From: Myxococcales bacterium
Lineage (GTDB): Bacteria; Myxococcota; Myxococcia; Myxococcales; Myxococcaceae
Assembly (NCBI GenBank): GCA_030681895.1
Contig: JAUXRI010000330.1
Span: 1 to 37,601 of the forward strand
Length of the DNA: 37,601 bases
Direction: 5' to 3'
Both the position numbers and the translations under genes were made by a program. Position 1 is the stretch's first letter, and each line of letters opens with the position of its first letter. Positions 1 through 7,991 of the stretch are shown here, piece by piece. Below the pieces are notes generated by a model. It saw only the letters and a program-made list of their open reading frames with translations. It did no database searches and was not told the DNA's origin.

Positions 1-987
1 GAGCCCAGCCTGGAGGCCGAGGAGCGCGCTCCAGTCACCCGCTGCCGCACGCGCGATGGCCACCGGGAGCGCCGCCGACAACATCGGGCCGTACAAAGGG
101 CCGCGCACCATGCCGAGCCGCTGGGCCCGACGCAGCTCGAGCTCGACCGACGTGCCGAAGTATGGGTCGACGAGCCGCTGCGTGCCCGCGTCCGAAGCGA
201 TGACGACCGCAAGCGCATCGGCCATGGAGCCGCCATCGAGGCACGTGGTGCAGCGCGCGAGCACCTGGTCGATCGCGAGGTCGGTGTCGAACGCGAGCGC
301 AACGGGGAGCGGCGTCATCGCTGGCGCCACGCCGTCGATGACGACGCTGCGCACCGAGTCGGGGAACTGGCGGGCGTACTCCATGGCTGCGCGCGTCCCG
401 TACGAGGCGCCCCAGAGGTTGACCGGCCCGTAGCCGAGCGCGCGCCGCACCGCTTCGACGTCACGCATCGCGATCCACGTCGCGTACTGCGCGAGGTCGA
501 CGCCGGCGTCGGTGAAGCCATCGCGACACTCGATGAGCAGCTCGCGGTTTCGCGTTTCGTCGAGCGCGACCGACAAGGGCCGCTTGCCGTGCTCGTCTTC
601 GAGGCAGCCCAGCGGCGCAGAACGTCCCGTGCCTCGCTGGTCGATGAACACCACGTCACGTCGCGCTTCGAGCCCTGCGAACAGCGGCATCACGCCGCCG
701 GCGACTTCGGTCGCCGACTGCCCGGGCCCACCCGCGAAGACGAAGATGGCATCGCTGAAGGGCCGAATGCCGGTCGCGGGAACGACGGCGGTGTGAATGC
801 GCAGCTTCCGGCCCGCGGGAGCGTCGGGGTTCTCGGGCACCTCGAGGTCGAGACAGTTCGCTTCGCGCGTCACGCCGGGCAGCGTGCAGGGCGTGAGCTG
901 TGGAGCTCCCGTGACGGCCTTCGTGCACCCACTGACGAGCCCCAGCGCGATGACGAGTCCAGCCGCCCCTCTCATCCGTGCAGTCAT
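1..987 (-). CDS. alpha/beta-hydrolase lipoprotein, TAP-like peptidase family (3' end outside window)
   Basis: The reading frame stays open to base 1, so only the first 329 residues are present. The N-terminus is a lipoprotein signal with lipobox LVSGC (lipidated Cys21). Hallmarks of the prolyl/tripeptidyl aminopeptidase branch of alpha/beta hydrolases follow: GGPGQS at residues 86-91 (oxyanion loop), DQRGTGRS at 116-123 and the nucleophile elbow GASYG with Ser195. The catalytic Asp and His would lie in the missing C-terminal part. The likely role is release of N-terminal residues or peptides at the cell envelope; the substrate cannot be read from sequence. I start at ATG 987; a second ATG at 975 gives an equally good signal peptide. 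The gene diverges from the lipoprotein gene at 1095 across 107 bases. Family is confident, specificity is not. Confidence 0.88.
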   Translation of the reverse strand, partial: MTARMRGAAGLVIALGLVSGCTKAVTGAPQLTPCTLPGVTREANCLDLEVPENPDAPAGRKLRIHTAVVPATGIRPFSDAIFVFAGGPGQSATEVAGGVMPLFAGLEARRDVVFIDQRGTGRSAPLGCLEDEHGKRPLSVALDETRNRELLIECRDGFTDAGVDLAQYATWIAMRDVEAVRRALGYGPVNLWGASYGTRAAMEYARQFPDSVRSVVIDGVAPAMTPLPVALAFDTDLAIDQVLARCTTCLDGGSMADALAVVIASDAGTQRLVDPYFGTSVELELRRAQRLGMVRGPLYGPMLSAALPVAIARAAAGDWSALLGLQAGL

Positions 988-1094
988 CGTGTGGTGAACT
1001 CCAGGGAGCGGAACAACGCGGGCGCACGTTAGGCGTGACGCCTCTGCTGTCAATCGTGGCGGTCTGAGACCTCTTCGTTGGGTAGGGTGCGCAC

Positions 1095-1844
1095 ATGTCT
1101 CGTCTCTGGTGGCTGGCCGTCGCGACCCTCGTGCTCTCAGCCTGCAACGCGAAGTGCGTCGACTGCCGCACGATGGATGACGCTACCGAGTGCAGGAACC
1201 TCGTCGACGGCGCGAGCTGCATGTCGACGGCGCAGTGCGCACAGGAGCTCACGTGTTTCGGCAGGAACTCCGAAGGCGAGCTCGGTCGATGCCGCGTGCC
1301 ATGCACCAACGGCATGTGCGCGCAGCGCGGAGACACCTCCCGCTTCGTCGGCTGCGTCGACCTCGGCCAGCCCTTCACGCCGTCGTGCGTCCCTGGCCCT
1401 CGCACCGACACCAATTGGAAGCTGGCCATCGACTCGCTCGTTCTGCCCACCACCAACCAGGGCCGCTTCTGGGACCTCACCTCGGGCGACGAGCCTGACC
1501 CGTTCGTCTGTTTCACCTTCACGAGCCAGGCCGGCCAACAGCAGCTCTGCACCGACGAGCGCCATGGCCGGTCCGAGTCGTGGCGTTCTCCGTTCACTGC
1601 GACGATGCCGTGGGCGTTGCTGCAGAACGTGAGCGTCAGCGTGTTCGACGGCGACGCCATCAGCGACTTCGCGCAGTGCGAGGGGCAATGCCCGGCCCTG
1701 GCGAACTGGCCGAAGGAGCTCGCGTACGGCATGGCGTGGGACCTTCGCCCGCAGTGGGACGGCGAAGATCAGGTCTTCGTGTTGCGAGACGAGGCGGGTC
1801 TGGCGCTGACGCTCCGGCTCTCCCAGACGTTCGCGCAACCCTGA
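1095..1844 (+). CDS. cysteine-rich lipoprotein with C2-like segment
   Basis: This is a 249-residue protein of unknown function. A signal peptide ends in lipobox LSAC (Cys17). Residues about 18-110 hold many cysteines spaced like the secreted Cys-rich modules common in myxobacteria. From about residue 113 onward there is a segment that reads like a C2 domain: a Trp-Lys-Leu strand, an Asp-Glu-Pro-Asp-Pro-Phe-Val motif, a central Trp-Arg-Ser-Pro-Phe turn and a Val-Phe-Asp-Gly-Asp motif, as in calcium-binding loops. The C2 reading is an inference from motif order, not a search result. An AGGG purine run lies about six bases before the ATG. The gene ends one base before the convergent lipoprotein gene at 1846. 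Confidence 0.8.
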   Translation: MSRLWWLAVATLVLSACNAKCVDCRTMDDATECRNLVDGASCMSTAQCAQELTCFGRNSEGELGRCRVPCTNGMCAQRGDTSRFVGCVDLGQPFTPSCVPGPRTDTNWKLAIDSLVLPTTNQGRFWDLTSGDEPDPFVCFTFTSQAGQQQLCTDERHGRSESWRSPFTATMPWALLQNVSVSVFDGDAISDFAQCEGQCPALANWPKELAYGMAWDLRPQWDGEDQVFVLRDEAGLALTLRLSQTFAQP

Positions 1845-1845
1845 C

Positions 1846-2133
1846 TCACGGACCGCGGCAGACGCCTTCGACGCACCGGCAGGGCGACGACGTCGGTGCG
1901 TACTCTGCCGCCTTGTCACAGCCGATGGTGATGACCGCCCAGTTTCCTCTCGTTGGAATGCACGAGGCCGTCGAGAGGCACGGGTTCGAGAGCACCGAAC
2001 ACTCCGCGTCGCTCGTGCACGACGGGCACTGCGAGACGTCGGTCGGTTTCGGCTCCATCGCGCACGGGCTCACCAGCCGCTGCTCCGTCACGCCGCACGA
2101 CATGAACGCGAAGACCACGAGGACGAGCTTCAT
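1846..2133 (-). CDS. small cysteine-rich lipoprotein
   Basis: This 95-residue protein starts with a very short hydrophobic leader and a possible lipobox FMSC (Cys13), followed by eight further cysteines, so it is probably exported and disulphide-bonded or lipid-anchored. I do not recognise a family. The start is chosen because its ATG overlaps the stop of the upstream ATPase gene in an ATGA, which implies translational coupling. A longer frame upstream is only the shadow of that ATPase gene. The leader is shorter than usual for a lipoprotein, so the anchor is less sure than the coding call. Confidence 0.7.
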   Translation of the reverse strand: MKLVLVVFAFMSCGVTEQRLVSPCAMEPKPTDVSQCPSCTSDAECSVLSNPCLSTASCIPTRGNWAVITIGCDKAAEYAPTSSPCRCVEGVCRGP

Positions 2134-2732
2134 GGCGTCTCCCTCAGCTGCGTCAGAAGCGACTGGAGCGCCTCGAGGCCGACGCTGATCTTTTTGAAGA
2201 ACGAGTGGTTGTTCGGCACGAAGGTGTAGCGCGGGTGCCGGCTCCACAGCTCGCGGAGCTTCAGGTCGAGCGCGCGCGCCGTCGTCGCGTCTTCGATTCG
2301 CATCGGGTTGTTGCCTTCGATGGACATGCCACCCACCGCGGCGCTCTCGAAGAAGATGACGCCGTCGTAGCGCTGAAGCTCCGCCTCGAGGCTGGTGTTC
2401 AGGTGGCGGAAGAAGCCTGCCGGTTCGCCGGGCCAGTAGGCCGCGCCGTCGACCGTGCCGCGATCGCACAGCAGCACGCGGTCAGGGTGCTTCGCCGTCT
2501 TCACGTCTTCGAGGTTGCGCTGCACGTGGAAGATCGCCGTCTGCGCAGCGATGCGCGCCGCGGGCTCGGTCTCGCGCGGAAAGCCACCGGAGAAGAGGAG
2601 CGTCGCCGACTCGGGCACCGCGACGACCTCCGTGCCCATCTCACGCCTGAAGAGATCGGCCGCCGTCGTCTTGCCACCGCCCGGGCCGCCCGTGACGACG
2701 ATGCGAAGCGGGCGCGTGCTGGAGCTGGCCAT
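2130..2732 (-). CDS. P-loop ATPase/kinase-like protein (AAA_28 type)
   Basis: This 200-residue cytoplasmic protein opens with a beta strand and a Walker A loop GGPGGGKTT at residues 15-23 (Lys21). A hydrophobic strand ending in CDRGTVDG follows, the Asp-Arg-Gly motif typical of the AAA_28/NadR-kinase-like group. A basic region with NNPMRIED and a conserved HP..TFVPNN-like C-terminal block complete the family pattern. Members bind a nucleotide and probably phosphorylate a small molecule; the substrate is unknown. The ATG at 2732 gives the natural length of the fold, while upstream in-frame codons lack character. The gene is divergent from the sigma factor gene and coupled by ATGA to the small lipoprotein gene downstream. 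Confidence 0.85.
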   Translation of the reverse strand: MASSSTRPLRIVVTGGPGGGKTTAADLFRREMGTEVVAVPESATLLFSGGFPRETEPAARIAAQTAIFHVQRNLEDVKTAKHPDRVLLCDRGTVDGAAYWPGEPAGFFRHLNTSLEAELQRYDGVIFFESAAVGGMSIEGNNPMRIEDATTARALDLKLRELWSRHPRYTFVPNNHSFFKKISVGLEALQSLLTQLRETP

Positions 2733-2907
2733 GACGCCAAGTCCATCACGCCAAAGGCGCCAAACGAATGGTCGTGAAGGTCCCCGGAGGCCTCGCGTCG
2801 AAAGCCGCATGTCGACGACCTTCTTCCCGACTCACCTGGCGCCGAGGGCTTCGTTTCGCCGGGGAGGCCCCACGCGAGAGTCGTTCACCCGTAACCAACC
2901 ACAGGCT

Positions 2908-3546
2908 ATGGTCCGCCCCGCCTTGGCCACCGACGACATCACGCTCGTTCAGCGCGTTCAGCAGGGAGATCAACGCGCGTTCAAGCTCCTCGTCGAGCGG
3001 TACCAGCGCAAGGTGTACGGCGTCGCGCTCGGCATGGTGAAGGACAAGGAAGAGGCTCGCGACGTCGCGCAGGAAGCCTTCATCAAGGTCTACAAGTACC
3101 TCGACCACTTCAAGGGCGACGCGAGCTTCTACACGTGGCTCTACCGCATCACCGTCAACATCTGCATCGACGTGCTCCGCAAGAAGGGCTCGGCCCGCGG
3201 CGACGAGCACCTCGAGTTCGACGAGTCGGTGCGCATGGACATCAGCGAGGCCAACCTGGGCGCGCTCGGCACCAAGCTGGGCACCAACCCGCAGAAGGCG
3301 GCGCTCCGCAAAGAGCTCGCCGACAAGATCACCGCGGCCATCGGACAGATCCCCGAGGCGCACCGGCAGATCCTGCTGCTCCGTGAGGTCGAAGGCATGA
3401 GCTACGAGGACCTGGCCCGCACGCTCGACATTCCCAAAGGCACCGTGATGTCGCGGCTCTTCCACGCCCGGCTCAAGATGCAGAAGATCCTCAGTGGTTA
3501 CCTCGAGTTGGACGAGGCGAAGGCCGGAGTCGGCAGTGAAGGCTGA
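2908..3546 (+). CDS. ECF RNA polymerase sigma factor, RpoE-type
   Basis: This 212-residue protein carries both domains of an extracytoplasmic-function sigma factor. Region 2 is at about residues 10-85, with the conserved run containing DVAQEAFIKVYKYLDHFKG and YTWLYRITVN. Region 4 is at about 140-195, with a helix-turn-helix read as SYEDLARTLDIPKGTVMSRL. An acidic linker lies between them. It directs core RNA polymerase to its own promoter class. The text resembles the RpoE1 group known from Myxococcus, so rpoE1 orthology is possible but not proven. The start at ATG 2908 fits family length; an in-frame ATG near 2809 would add a tail rich in Pro and Arg with no family counterpart. The next gene is its probable anti-sigma factor, 60 bases downstream. 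Confidence 0.95.
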   Translation: MVRPALATDDITLVQRVQQGDQRAFKLLVERYQRKVYGVALGMVKDKEEARDVAQEAFIKVYKYLDHFKGDASFYTWLYRITVNICIDVLRKKGSARGDEHLEFDESVRMDISEANLGALGTKLGTNPQKAALRKELADKITAAIGQIPEAHRQILLLREVEGMSYEDLARTLDIPKGTVMSRLFHARLKMQKILSGYLELDEAKAGVGSEG

Positions 3547-3606
3547 GGCAGAAGTCATGAGAGAATATCGGGTGTTCGCGGCCGTCAGGAAGCTCGAGGT
3601 GCTCAC

Positions 3607-4215
3607 GTGAAAAACCCTGCCCGAGAGAAGTTCCTGCCGATGCTGTCGCCTTACGTCGACGGAGAGCTGACGCCCGAAGAGCGCCACCAGGTCGATCAGC
3701 ACCTGCAGAACAGCAAAGAGAGCGCGGCCCAGGTCGCCGACTTCCGCGCTGGCGACGGGCTGATGCGCAACGCCCTCGACATGCAGGCCGATGACGTCGA
3801 CTGGAAGAAGTTCACCGATGACGTGATGGCGCGGGTGACGCCCGACAAGCTGCCGCTGTTCGACCGCCTCAAGCTGACGCTGAGCGAGCTGTTCATCTAC
3901 CAGCGCGGGCCGATGGTGGCCGGGCTCGTCGGTGCCGTCGCGGCCGTCGCCATCGCGATTCCGCTCACGCTCTCGCTCATGGGCCAGGCGCCCGAGGGCT
4001 ACGGCGCGGGCCGCGTCGAAGTGCAGACCGTGTCGGTCGACACCGAGGCCACCGTGAAGCCGGTCGTGTACGAGACCGAGAGCGGCGACGCCGTCATCTG
4101 GGTCGTCGACGCGCCCGAGAAGAAGGACGGCGGCCGCAAGAAGGGTGGCGGCTCGGATGAAGAAGACATCGCGCCGACGCCTCCGACCGAAGAACCGAAG
4201 AAGCAGGATCTCTAA
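3607..4215 (+). CDS. membrane anti-sigma factor with degenerate zinc-finger motif
   Basis: This 202-residue protein has the zf-HC2 anti-sigma layout. A cytosolic domain (residues about 10-95) includes YVDGELTPEERHQVDQHL, one transmembrane helix lies at about 103-126, and a periplasmic tail ends in Lys/Gly- and Glu/Pro-rich stretches. The usual HX3CX2C zinc motif reads His32-X3-Ser36-X2-Ser39, so both cysteines are serine. The domain probably folds without zinc but still sequesters the sigma factor encoded just upstream; that pairing is inferred from order and spacing. Start is GTG 3607, with GAGG about seven bases upstream. It could respond to an envelope signal through its outer tail. Confidence 0.88.
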   Translation: MKNPAREKFLPMLSPYVDGELTPEERHQVDQHLQNSKESAAQVADFRAGDGLMRNALDMQADDVDWKKFTDDVMARVTPDKLPLFDRLKLTLSELFIYQRGPMVAGLVGAVAAVAIAIPLTLSLMGQAPEGYGAGRVEVQTVSVDTEATVKPVVYETESGDAVIWVVDAPEKKDGGRKKGGGSDEEDIAPTPPTEEPKKQDL

Positions 4216-4221
4216 ATCGCC

Positions 4222-4644
4222 ATGAACTCCTTGCTCCGCCGCTCTCTGCTGTTCGCCGTGCTCGCGCTCGCCCCGGTTGCGCTCGCTGACGGTCCCGTGG
4301 CGGTGCAGGCCGACGTGGTCTTCGCCTCGAAGACGGCGGGCAAGGTCGACCCGTCGCTGGTGAAGATGCAGGAGACGCTCGGCGCGAAGGTGAAGTACCT
4401 CACGCTCGAGAAGCGCTCCTCGCAGAAGCTCAACGTCGACGCGAAGGGCGTCACCGTCGCGCTGCCGAATGGCACGTCGGCGTCGCTCACGCTCGAGGGG
4501 TTGAAGGCCGGCGTCGCCACGTTGCGCGTGAAGCTGCCGCCGACCGACGCGACGTACTCGCTCGCGAAGGACAAGGCGTTCTACCTGCAGGGCGGCGCTC
4601 ACGAGTCCGGCGACCTCTGGCTGGTGCTGTCGCAGCCGAAGTAG
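4222..4644 (+). CDS. small exported protein of unknown function
   Basis: This 140-residue protein begins with a clean Sec signal peptide (residues 1-22, ending ALADG). The mature part of about 118 residues has alternating hydrophobic and polar residues suggesting beta strands, and no cysteines. I do not recognise a family. It starts six bases after the anti-sigma gene, so it is almost certainly in the sigma operon and may act in the envelope response that operon controls. No clear ribosome-binding site is visible, consistent with coupled translation. A possible role as a periplasmic ligand or sensor of the anti-sigma factor is only inference. Confidence 0.8.
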   Translation: MNSLLRRSLLFAVLALAPVALADGPVAVQADVVFASKTAGKVDPSLVKMQETLGAKVKYLTLEKRSSQKLNVDAKGVTVALPNGTSASLTLEGLKAGVATLRVKLPPTDATYSLAKDKAFYLQGGAHESGDLWLVLSQPK

Positions 4645-4656
4645 TCCACTGGCCAC

Positions 4657-5010
4657 ATGCGTCGGCTGCTCTGCGCCTCGTTGCTGCTCGTTCTCTTTGG
4701 CTGTGACACGCGCGGCACCGAGGGGAATGGCTGCGACGTCTCGGGGAGCCTGCTCACGCCGCAGTACGACTGCGACCCGGGCCTCGTCTGCAACGTCGCG
4801 CTCAACCGCTGCGAGAAGCCCAACCAGGGGAGCGTCGGCGCTGCGTGCTCCTCCGACCGGGTGTGCCTCGTCGAGCTGTGGTGTCCGGTGGGCCTCGACG
4901 CGGGGTGCGCGAATCGAATCGCAGAAGGTGGCGCGTGCCCTGCTGGGGTCGGCTGCGTGGCAGGGCTCAAGTGCGAGAAGGGCGATGCTGGCGTCGTGTG
5001 CGCTCGCTGA
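4657..5010 (+). CDS. cysteine-rich lipoprotein
   Basis: This 117-residue protein has a signal peptide ending in lipobox LFGC (Cys16). The mature chain carries about a dozen cysteines in short spacings such as CDPGLVC and CPAGVGCVAGLKC, a pattern like Dickkopf-type Cys-rich modules seen in many myxobacterial lipoproteins. It probably sits at the outer membrane or cell surface with a disulphide-bonded fold. It follows the small exported protein by 12 bases on the same strand and may be the last gene of the sigma-factor operon. No enzymatic motif is visible and no function can be assigned. Confidence 0.8.
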   Translation: MRRLLCASLLLVLFGCDTRGTEGNGCDVSGSLLTPQYDCDPGLVCNVALNRCEKPNQGSVGAACSSDRVCLVELWCPVGLDAGCANRIAEGGACPAGVGCVAGLKCEKGDAGVVCAR

Positions 5011-5149
5011 GCTTCTCTCCCGGTTGCGCCTCTCTTCTCGTCGAAGGCCTCGAGCGGTGTCCGAGAGTGACAGGCGTGTGCGGTGCCACGCGCGCGATCG
5101 CTGCCCGACTTGCTGATGCTGCCACGCGGCGTCTTCTCGACTGCCCCGG

Positions 5150-5165
5150 CGATGAAGCTTCATCG
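5150..5165. promoter_or_regulatory. 16-base perfect palindrome, possible operator
   Basis: The bases cgatgaagcttcatcg are self-complementary. They lie in the gene-free stretch 5011-5249, about 85 bases before the gene at 5250. A dimeric regulator could bind here, but roughly one such palindrome is expected by chance in a window this long, so this stays a weak call. Nothing else was found in this 239-base gap. Confidence 0.2.
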
Positions 5166-5249
5166 GCGCGTCGAGCGCGCGGTCGATGACCTGAGAGTTT
5201 CGCGAGTCGTGATCTCGTGACCTGTCGAGGTGCGGGGTAGCCTTGCGTC

Positions 5250-6596
5250 GTGCTGTCGCTCGCCCTCGCGCTCATCGTCACCCAGAGTCCCGATGCCGGC
5301 GTCAGCGCCGTCGCGGCGGTCGAGCCAGAGCCTACCGTGCACCTCTTCGCTGGAGCCGAAGGAGAGCTTGGCGTGTTGCCCTCCGGCTGGGACCAGAACG
5401 GCCTCGACGTCTTCTTCGGCGTCCGCCCCATGGTGGGCATGCGCGTCTCGGAGGTGTTCTCGATTCAGCTCGGACCGCTGATTCGTTTGCGGCTCATCGA
5501 CACGCCACCGCTCGACCGCAGCCTCGACTTCGGCGGCGTGGTGCGCCGACAGGACTGGGACCAGACGGGTGACTTCGGAGAGCTGCTTCAGTCGCTGCGC
5601 ATCGGCACCGAGACCAGCGTCTTTCACCTGAAGGCCGGGCCCGTGCACAAGAAGACGCTGGGCCTGGGGCATCTGCTCTTCCGGTATTCCAATCGACTGA
5701 ACGCTGACGCGAGGCCTGCTGCTGCGACCGCGGTGCTCGCAGTGAGTTTCCTGCGCTTCGAGCTCTTCGCCTCTGACGTGCTGTCGGGCCGGCTCTTCGC
5801 AGGCGAGGTGTCGTGGGACCTCGCGCGTTCGTTCACGACCGACGCGTCGACGCACGGGCGCTACCTGCTCTCACTCTCGCTCGGCCACGACTTCGCCTCG
5901 GGTACGCCACCAGCGCTTCGGCCCAACTGCGCGTCAGCGGACCCTGCGTGCGAGGTCGTCGCGCCCGCGGCCTCCACGCTCGTGCACCTCGACGCCTCGG
6001 CAGTGGTGCTGCGAAGCCAGGCCATCTCGTTGATGCTGATGGCGGGCATGGGCGCGCGCGCGAACGCGACGAGAGACCTCGGCTTCCTCGCCGGCCTCGC
6101 GATGGACGTGCGGTTGCCCGACGTCGAGCTCTCGCTCCGAGGCGAAGGGCGCAAACAGGCGGGCGGATTTCGGCAGGGGTACTTCGGCGCGCAGTACGAG
6201 CTGTCGCGCTTCTCGGGCGTCGGCTTCTCGTTTCCATCGCTCGCCGACGAGGCGCTCCCCGACGCGTTCTCGGTGTTCGGAGAGCTCAGGTTCCGCATCG
6301 CGCAGGCTGTCACGCTCGACGGCTCGGTCGAGGCCTTCACCTTCGGGCGTACCGACTTCGACTCCACCCTCACGGTCGAGCTGTTCGAGAAGCAGCTCAT
6401 CGCCGAAGCGCGCGTGGGCGTGGTTGGCCTCGGTCAGGCGCCGCGCTGGTTGCTCTCGGGCGGCCTGCGCTGGCGGCTCTTCAAGTCGTTCTACGTCATC
6501 GGCTCCGGAGGTACCGCGTTCTTCCCGTCGCATACCGGCCAGCTCGTCCGCGGTGTGATGGCGTCAGGTGGGGTCGGCGTCGACATCGAGCGGTGA
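5250..6596 (+). CDS. predicted outer-membrane beta-barrel protein
   Basis: This 448-residue protein begins at a GTG and has a short hydrophobic leader (about residues 1-12). The rest consists of many amphipathic strands with alternating hydrophobic residues, Gly-rich turns and frequent aromatic residues near strand ends, for example the segments around residues 100-130, 290-330 and 400-440. No globular domain or catalytic motif is visible. This is the look of a transmembrane beta-barrel, perhaps 16-20 strands, but the last residue is not Phe, the common outer-membrane insertion signal. Family unknown. The ribosome-binding site is poor. It stands alone between two gaps on the same strand as the next gene. 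Confidence 0.75.
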   Translation: MLSLALALIVTQSPDAGVSAVAAVEPEPTVHLFAGAEGELGVLPSGWDQNGLDVFFGVRPMVGMRVSEVFSIQLGPLIRLRLIDTPPLDRSLDFGGVVRRQDWDQTGDFGELLQSLRIGTETSVFHLKAGPVHKKTLGLGHLLFRYSNRLNADARPAAATAVLAVSFLRFELFASDVLSGRLFAGEVSWDLARSFTTDASTHGRYLLSLSLGHDFASGTPPALRPNCASADPACEVVAPAASTLVHLDASAVVLRSQAISLMLMAGMGARANATRDLGFLAGLAMDVRLPDVELSLRGEGRKQAGGFRQGYFGAQYELSRFSGVGFSFPSLADEALPDAFSVFGELRFRIAQAVTLDGSVEAFTFGRTDFDSTLTVELFEKQLIAEARVGVVGLGQAPRWLLSGGLRWRLFKSFYVIGSGGTAFFPSHTGQLVRGVMASGGVGVDIER

Positions 6597-6659
6597 GCCT
6601 CCGACAGATCGTTTCCCCGGCTCGCCCGTTCCAGAGGAACCACACCTTCTGGAGCCTGC

Positions 6660-7928
6660 ATGAAGCTCTCACGCCGTTTCGTCCTCACCTCTGCCGCCGC
6701 CCTCGCCGCGCCCGCCTTCGCCGAAGACGCGTGGGGGGTTCGGAAACAGCCGTCGTTTCGTGAAGTCATCGAGCGCGTCGTCGCGATGCCGAACGACGCG
6801 GACCTCCAGGCGCGCGCCAGTCGTCGCGGCCTCGGGGTGATGAACGTGATGTGGGAGGACACCGGCCGCTTCGAGGGCTCGTCGGTCGGCCCCAACATCA
6901 GCGACCTCACGTTGCAGGTGCGCGAGCGCGTGGGTGACCAGGTGCGCACGTCGCTTCTTCCCGTCATTCGCTACCCCAACTTCAGCGACACCACCGCTGA
7001 CGTGAAAGCCGACTCGTTGTGGCTGCGCGTCGGCAACGAACGGGACGGAGCGACGAAGCGGGCCGTGCGGCTCACCGAGGTGCTCAAGAACCTGAAGGAG
7101 TACCTGACGGCGCCGACCAGCCTCAAAGGCTCGGGCAACCTGCTCGCCGGGCGTGACAGCCACTTCCTCGTCAGCGCGCAGCACGTCTTCGTGCCGCTGC
7201 CTCGTGAAGGGAAGGCCGAGTTCAACCCGGTGCTCTTCAACTACCAGTCGTCACCAGGCAACCCCGCGGTGCTGACGTTGCTCATCACGCGCGAAGGGAT
7301 GTCGGCGCGGGTCATCGAGAACAAGCCAGGCGACCAGACGGTGCAGGGCTGGGGACAGCAGCTCTTCTTCAACGACAAGGGCCAGAAGACGACGTTCACC
7401 GCCGAGCGGAAGACCGCCGTCGCCAACCGCATCGCCTCGGGCAACGCGACGAAGGGCGATGAAGGCGCGCTCGACGAAGGCGCCGACATGATGCTGCTGG
7501 TGCAGGTGCCGCTGAAACACCGTGTGTCCCACCGCGGCTTCTTCGGCATGGGCGAGTCGCTCCCTGCGCCGCCGAGCGAAACGGAAGGGGCGAACGACAA
7601 GTCGGTCGCGCGGCGTGGGGCGGAAGACACGCGGTCCGACGTGGAGCAGGCCGTCATCGGTCACGGTGACGCGATGGGACCACATGACGAGTGTGGAGGC
7701 CTGGAGCTCGAGCGCGACGACCGTTTCCCGGTGCGCGTGACGGTGCAGTTCTACAAGGCGACCAGCAACGGCGTCGTCTCGGAGACCGACCTCGCCGACG
7801 TCGAGCGCTCCATCAAGCGTGTCTACGAGAACGGAGACTTCGTCGGCTCGCTGGTCGTGCCGACGTCGGACAAGGACCGCCAGCGGCCGACGAGCTGGCT
7901 CCAGCGCACCTTCGGCTTCAAGTTCTGA
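6660..7928 (+). CDS. exported protein of unknown function with twin-arginine-like leader
   Basis: This 422-residue protein starts MKLSRRFVLTSAAALAAPAFA. The double Arg before a hydrophobic stretch and the AFA cleavage site suggest Tat or Sec export; the Phe sits one place earlier than in the Tat consensus. The mature chain holds mixed alpha/beta text with conserved-looking segments near residues 175-215 (VFVPLPREGKAEFNPVLFNY) and 355-385, and ends in Phe-Gly-Phe-Lys-Phe. Two cysteines at most are present and no metal-binding motif is clear. I do not recognise a family. A GGAG lies five bases before the ATG. It converges with the nucleotidyltransferase gene at 7992. Confidence 0.8.
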   Translation: MKLSRRFVLTSAAALAAPAFAEDAWGVRKQPSFREVIERVVAMPNDADLQARASRRGLGVMNVMWEDTGRFEGSSVGPNISDLTLQVRERVGDQVRTSLLPVIRYPNFSDTTADVKADSLWLRVGNERDGATKRAVRLTEVLKNLKEYLTAPTSLKGSGNLLAGRDSHFLVSAQHVFVPLPREGKAEFNPVLFNYQSSPGNPAVLTLLITREGMSARVIENKPGDQTVQGWGQQLFFNDKGQKTTFTAERKTAVANRIASGNATKGDEGALDEGADMMLLVQVPLKHRVSHRGFFGMGESLPAPPSETEGANDKSVARRGAEDTRSDVEQAVIGHGDAMGPHDECGGLELERDDRFPVRVTVQFYKATSNGVVSETDLADVERSIKRVYENGDFVGSLVVPTSDKDRQRPTSWLQRTFGFKF

Positions 7929-7955
7929 ACGCTCGGACCTTCGCTTCCCCGCGGA

Positions 7956-7978
7956 GCTGCCCAGGTCGCCCGGGCAGC
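7956..7978. terminator. hairpin between convergent genes
   Basis: A 7-base GC-rich stem (gctgccc / gggcagc) with a 9-base loop lies in the 63-base gap between two convergent genes. There is no clear T-run on either side, so it may only slow transcription or assist Rho-dependent ending. Position is the main support. Confidence 0.3.
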
Positions 7979-7991
7979 CCCGCGTCCGTCA

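Noticed and set aside
656..1732. Open frame of 358 codons on the minus strand
   Set aside because: It overlaps the partial hydrolase gene and lies antisense to the lipoprotein gene at 1095; the protein text is low in family signal and rich in Arg and Ser.
2455..2907. In-frame N-terminal extension of the sigma factor
   Set aside because: It is antisense to the P-loop ATPase gene and would add over 100 residues absent from ECF sigma factors.
2746..5163. Open frame of 805 codons on the minus strand
   Set aside because: It runs antisense to the sigma, anti-sigma and two exported-protein genes, whose families or signal peptides are clear. Long antisense frames are common in very GC-rich DNA.
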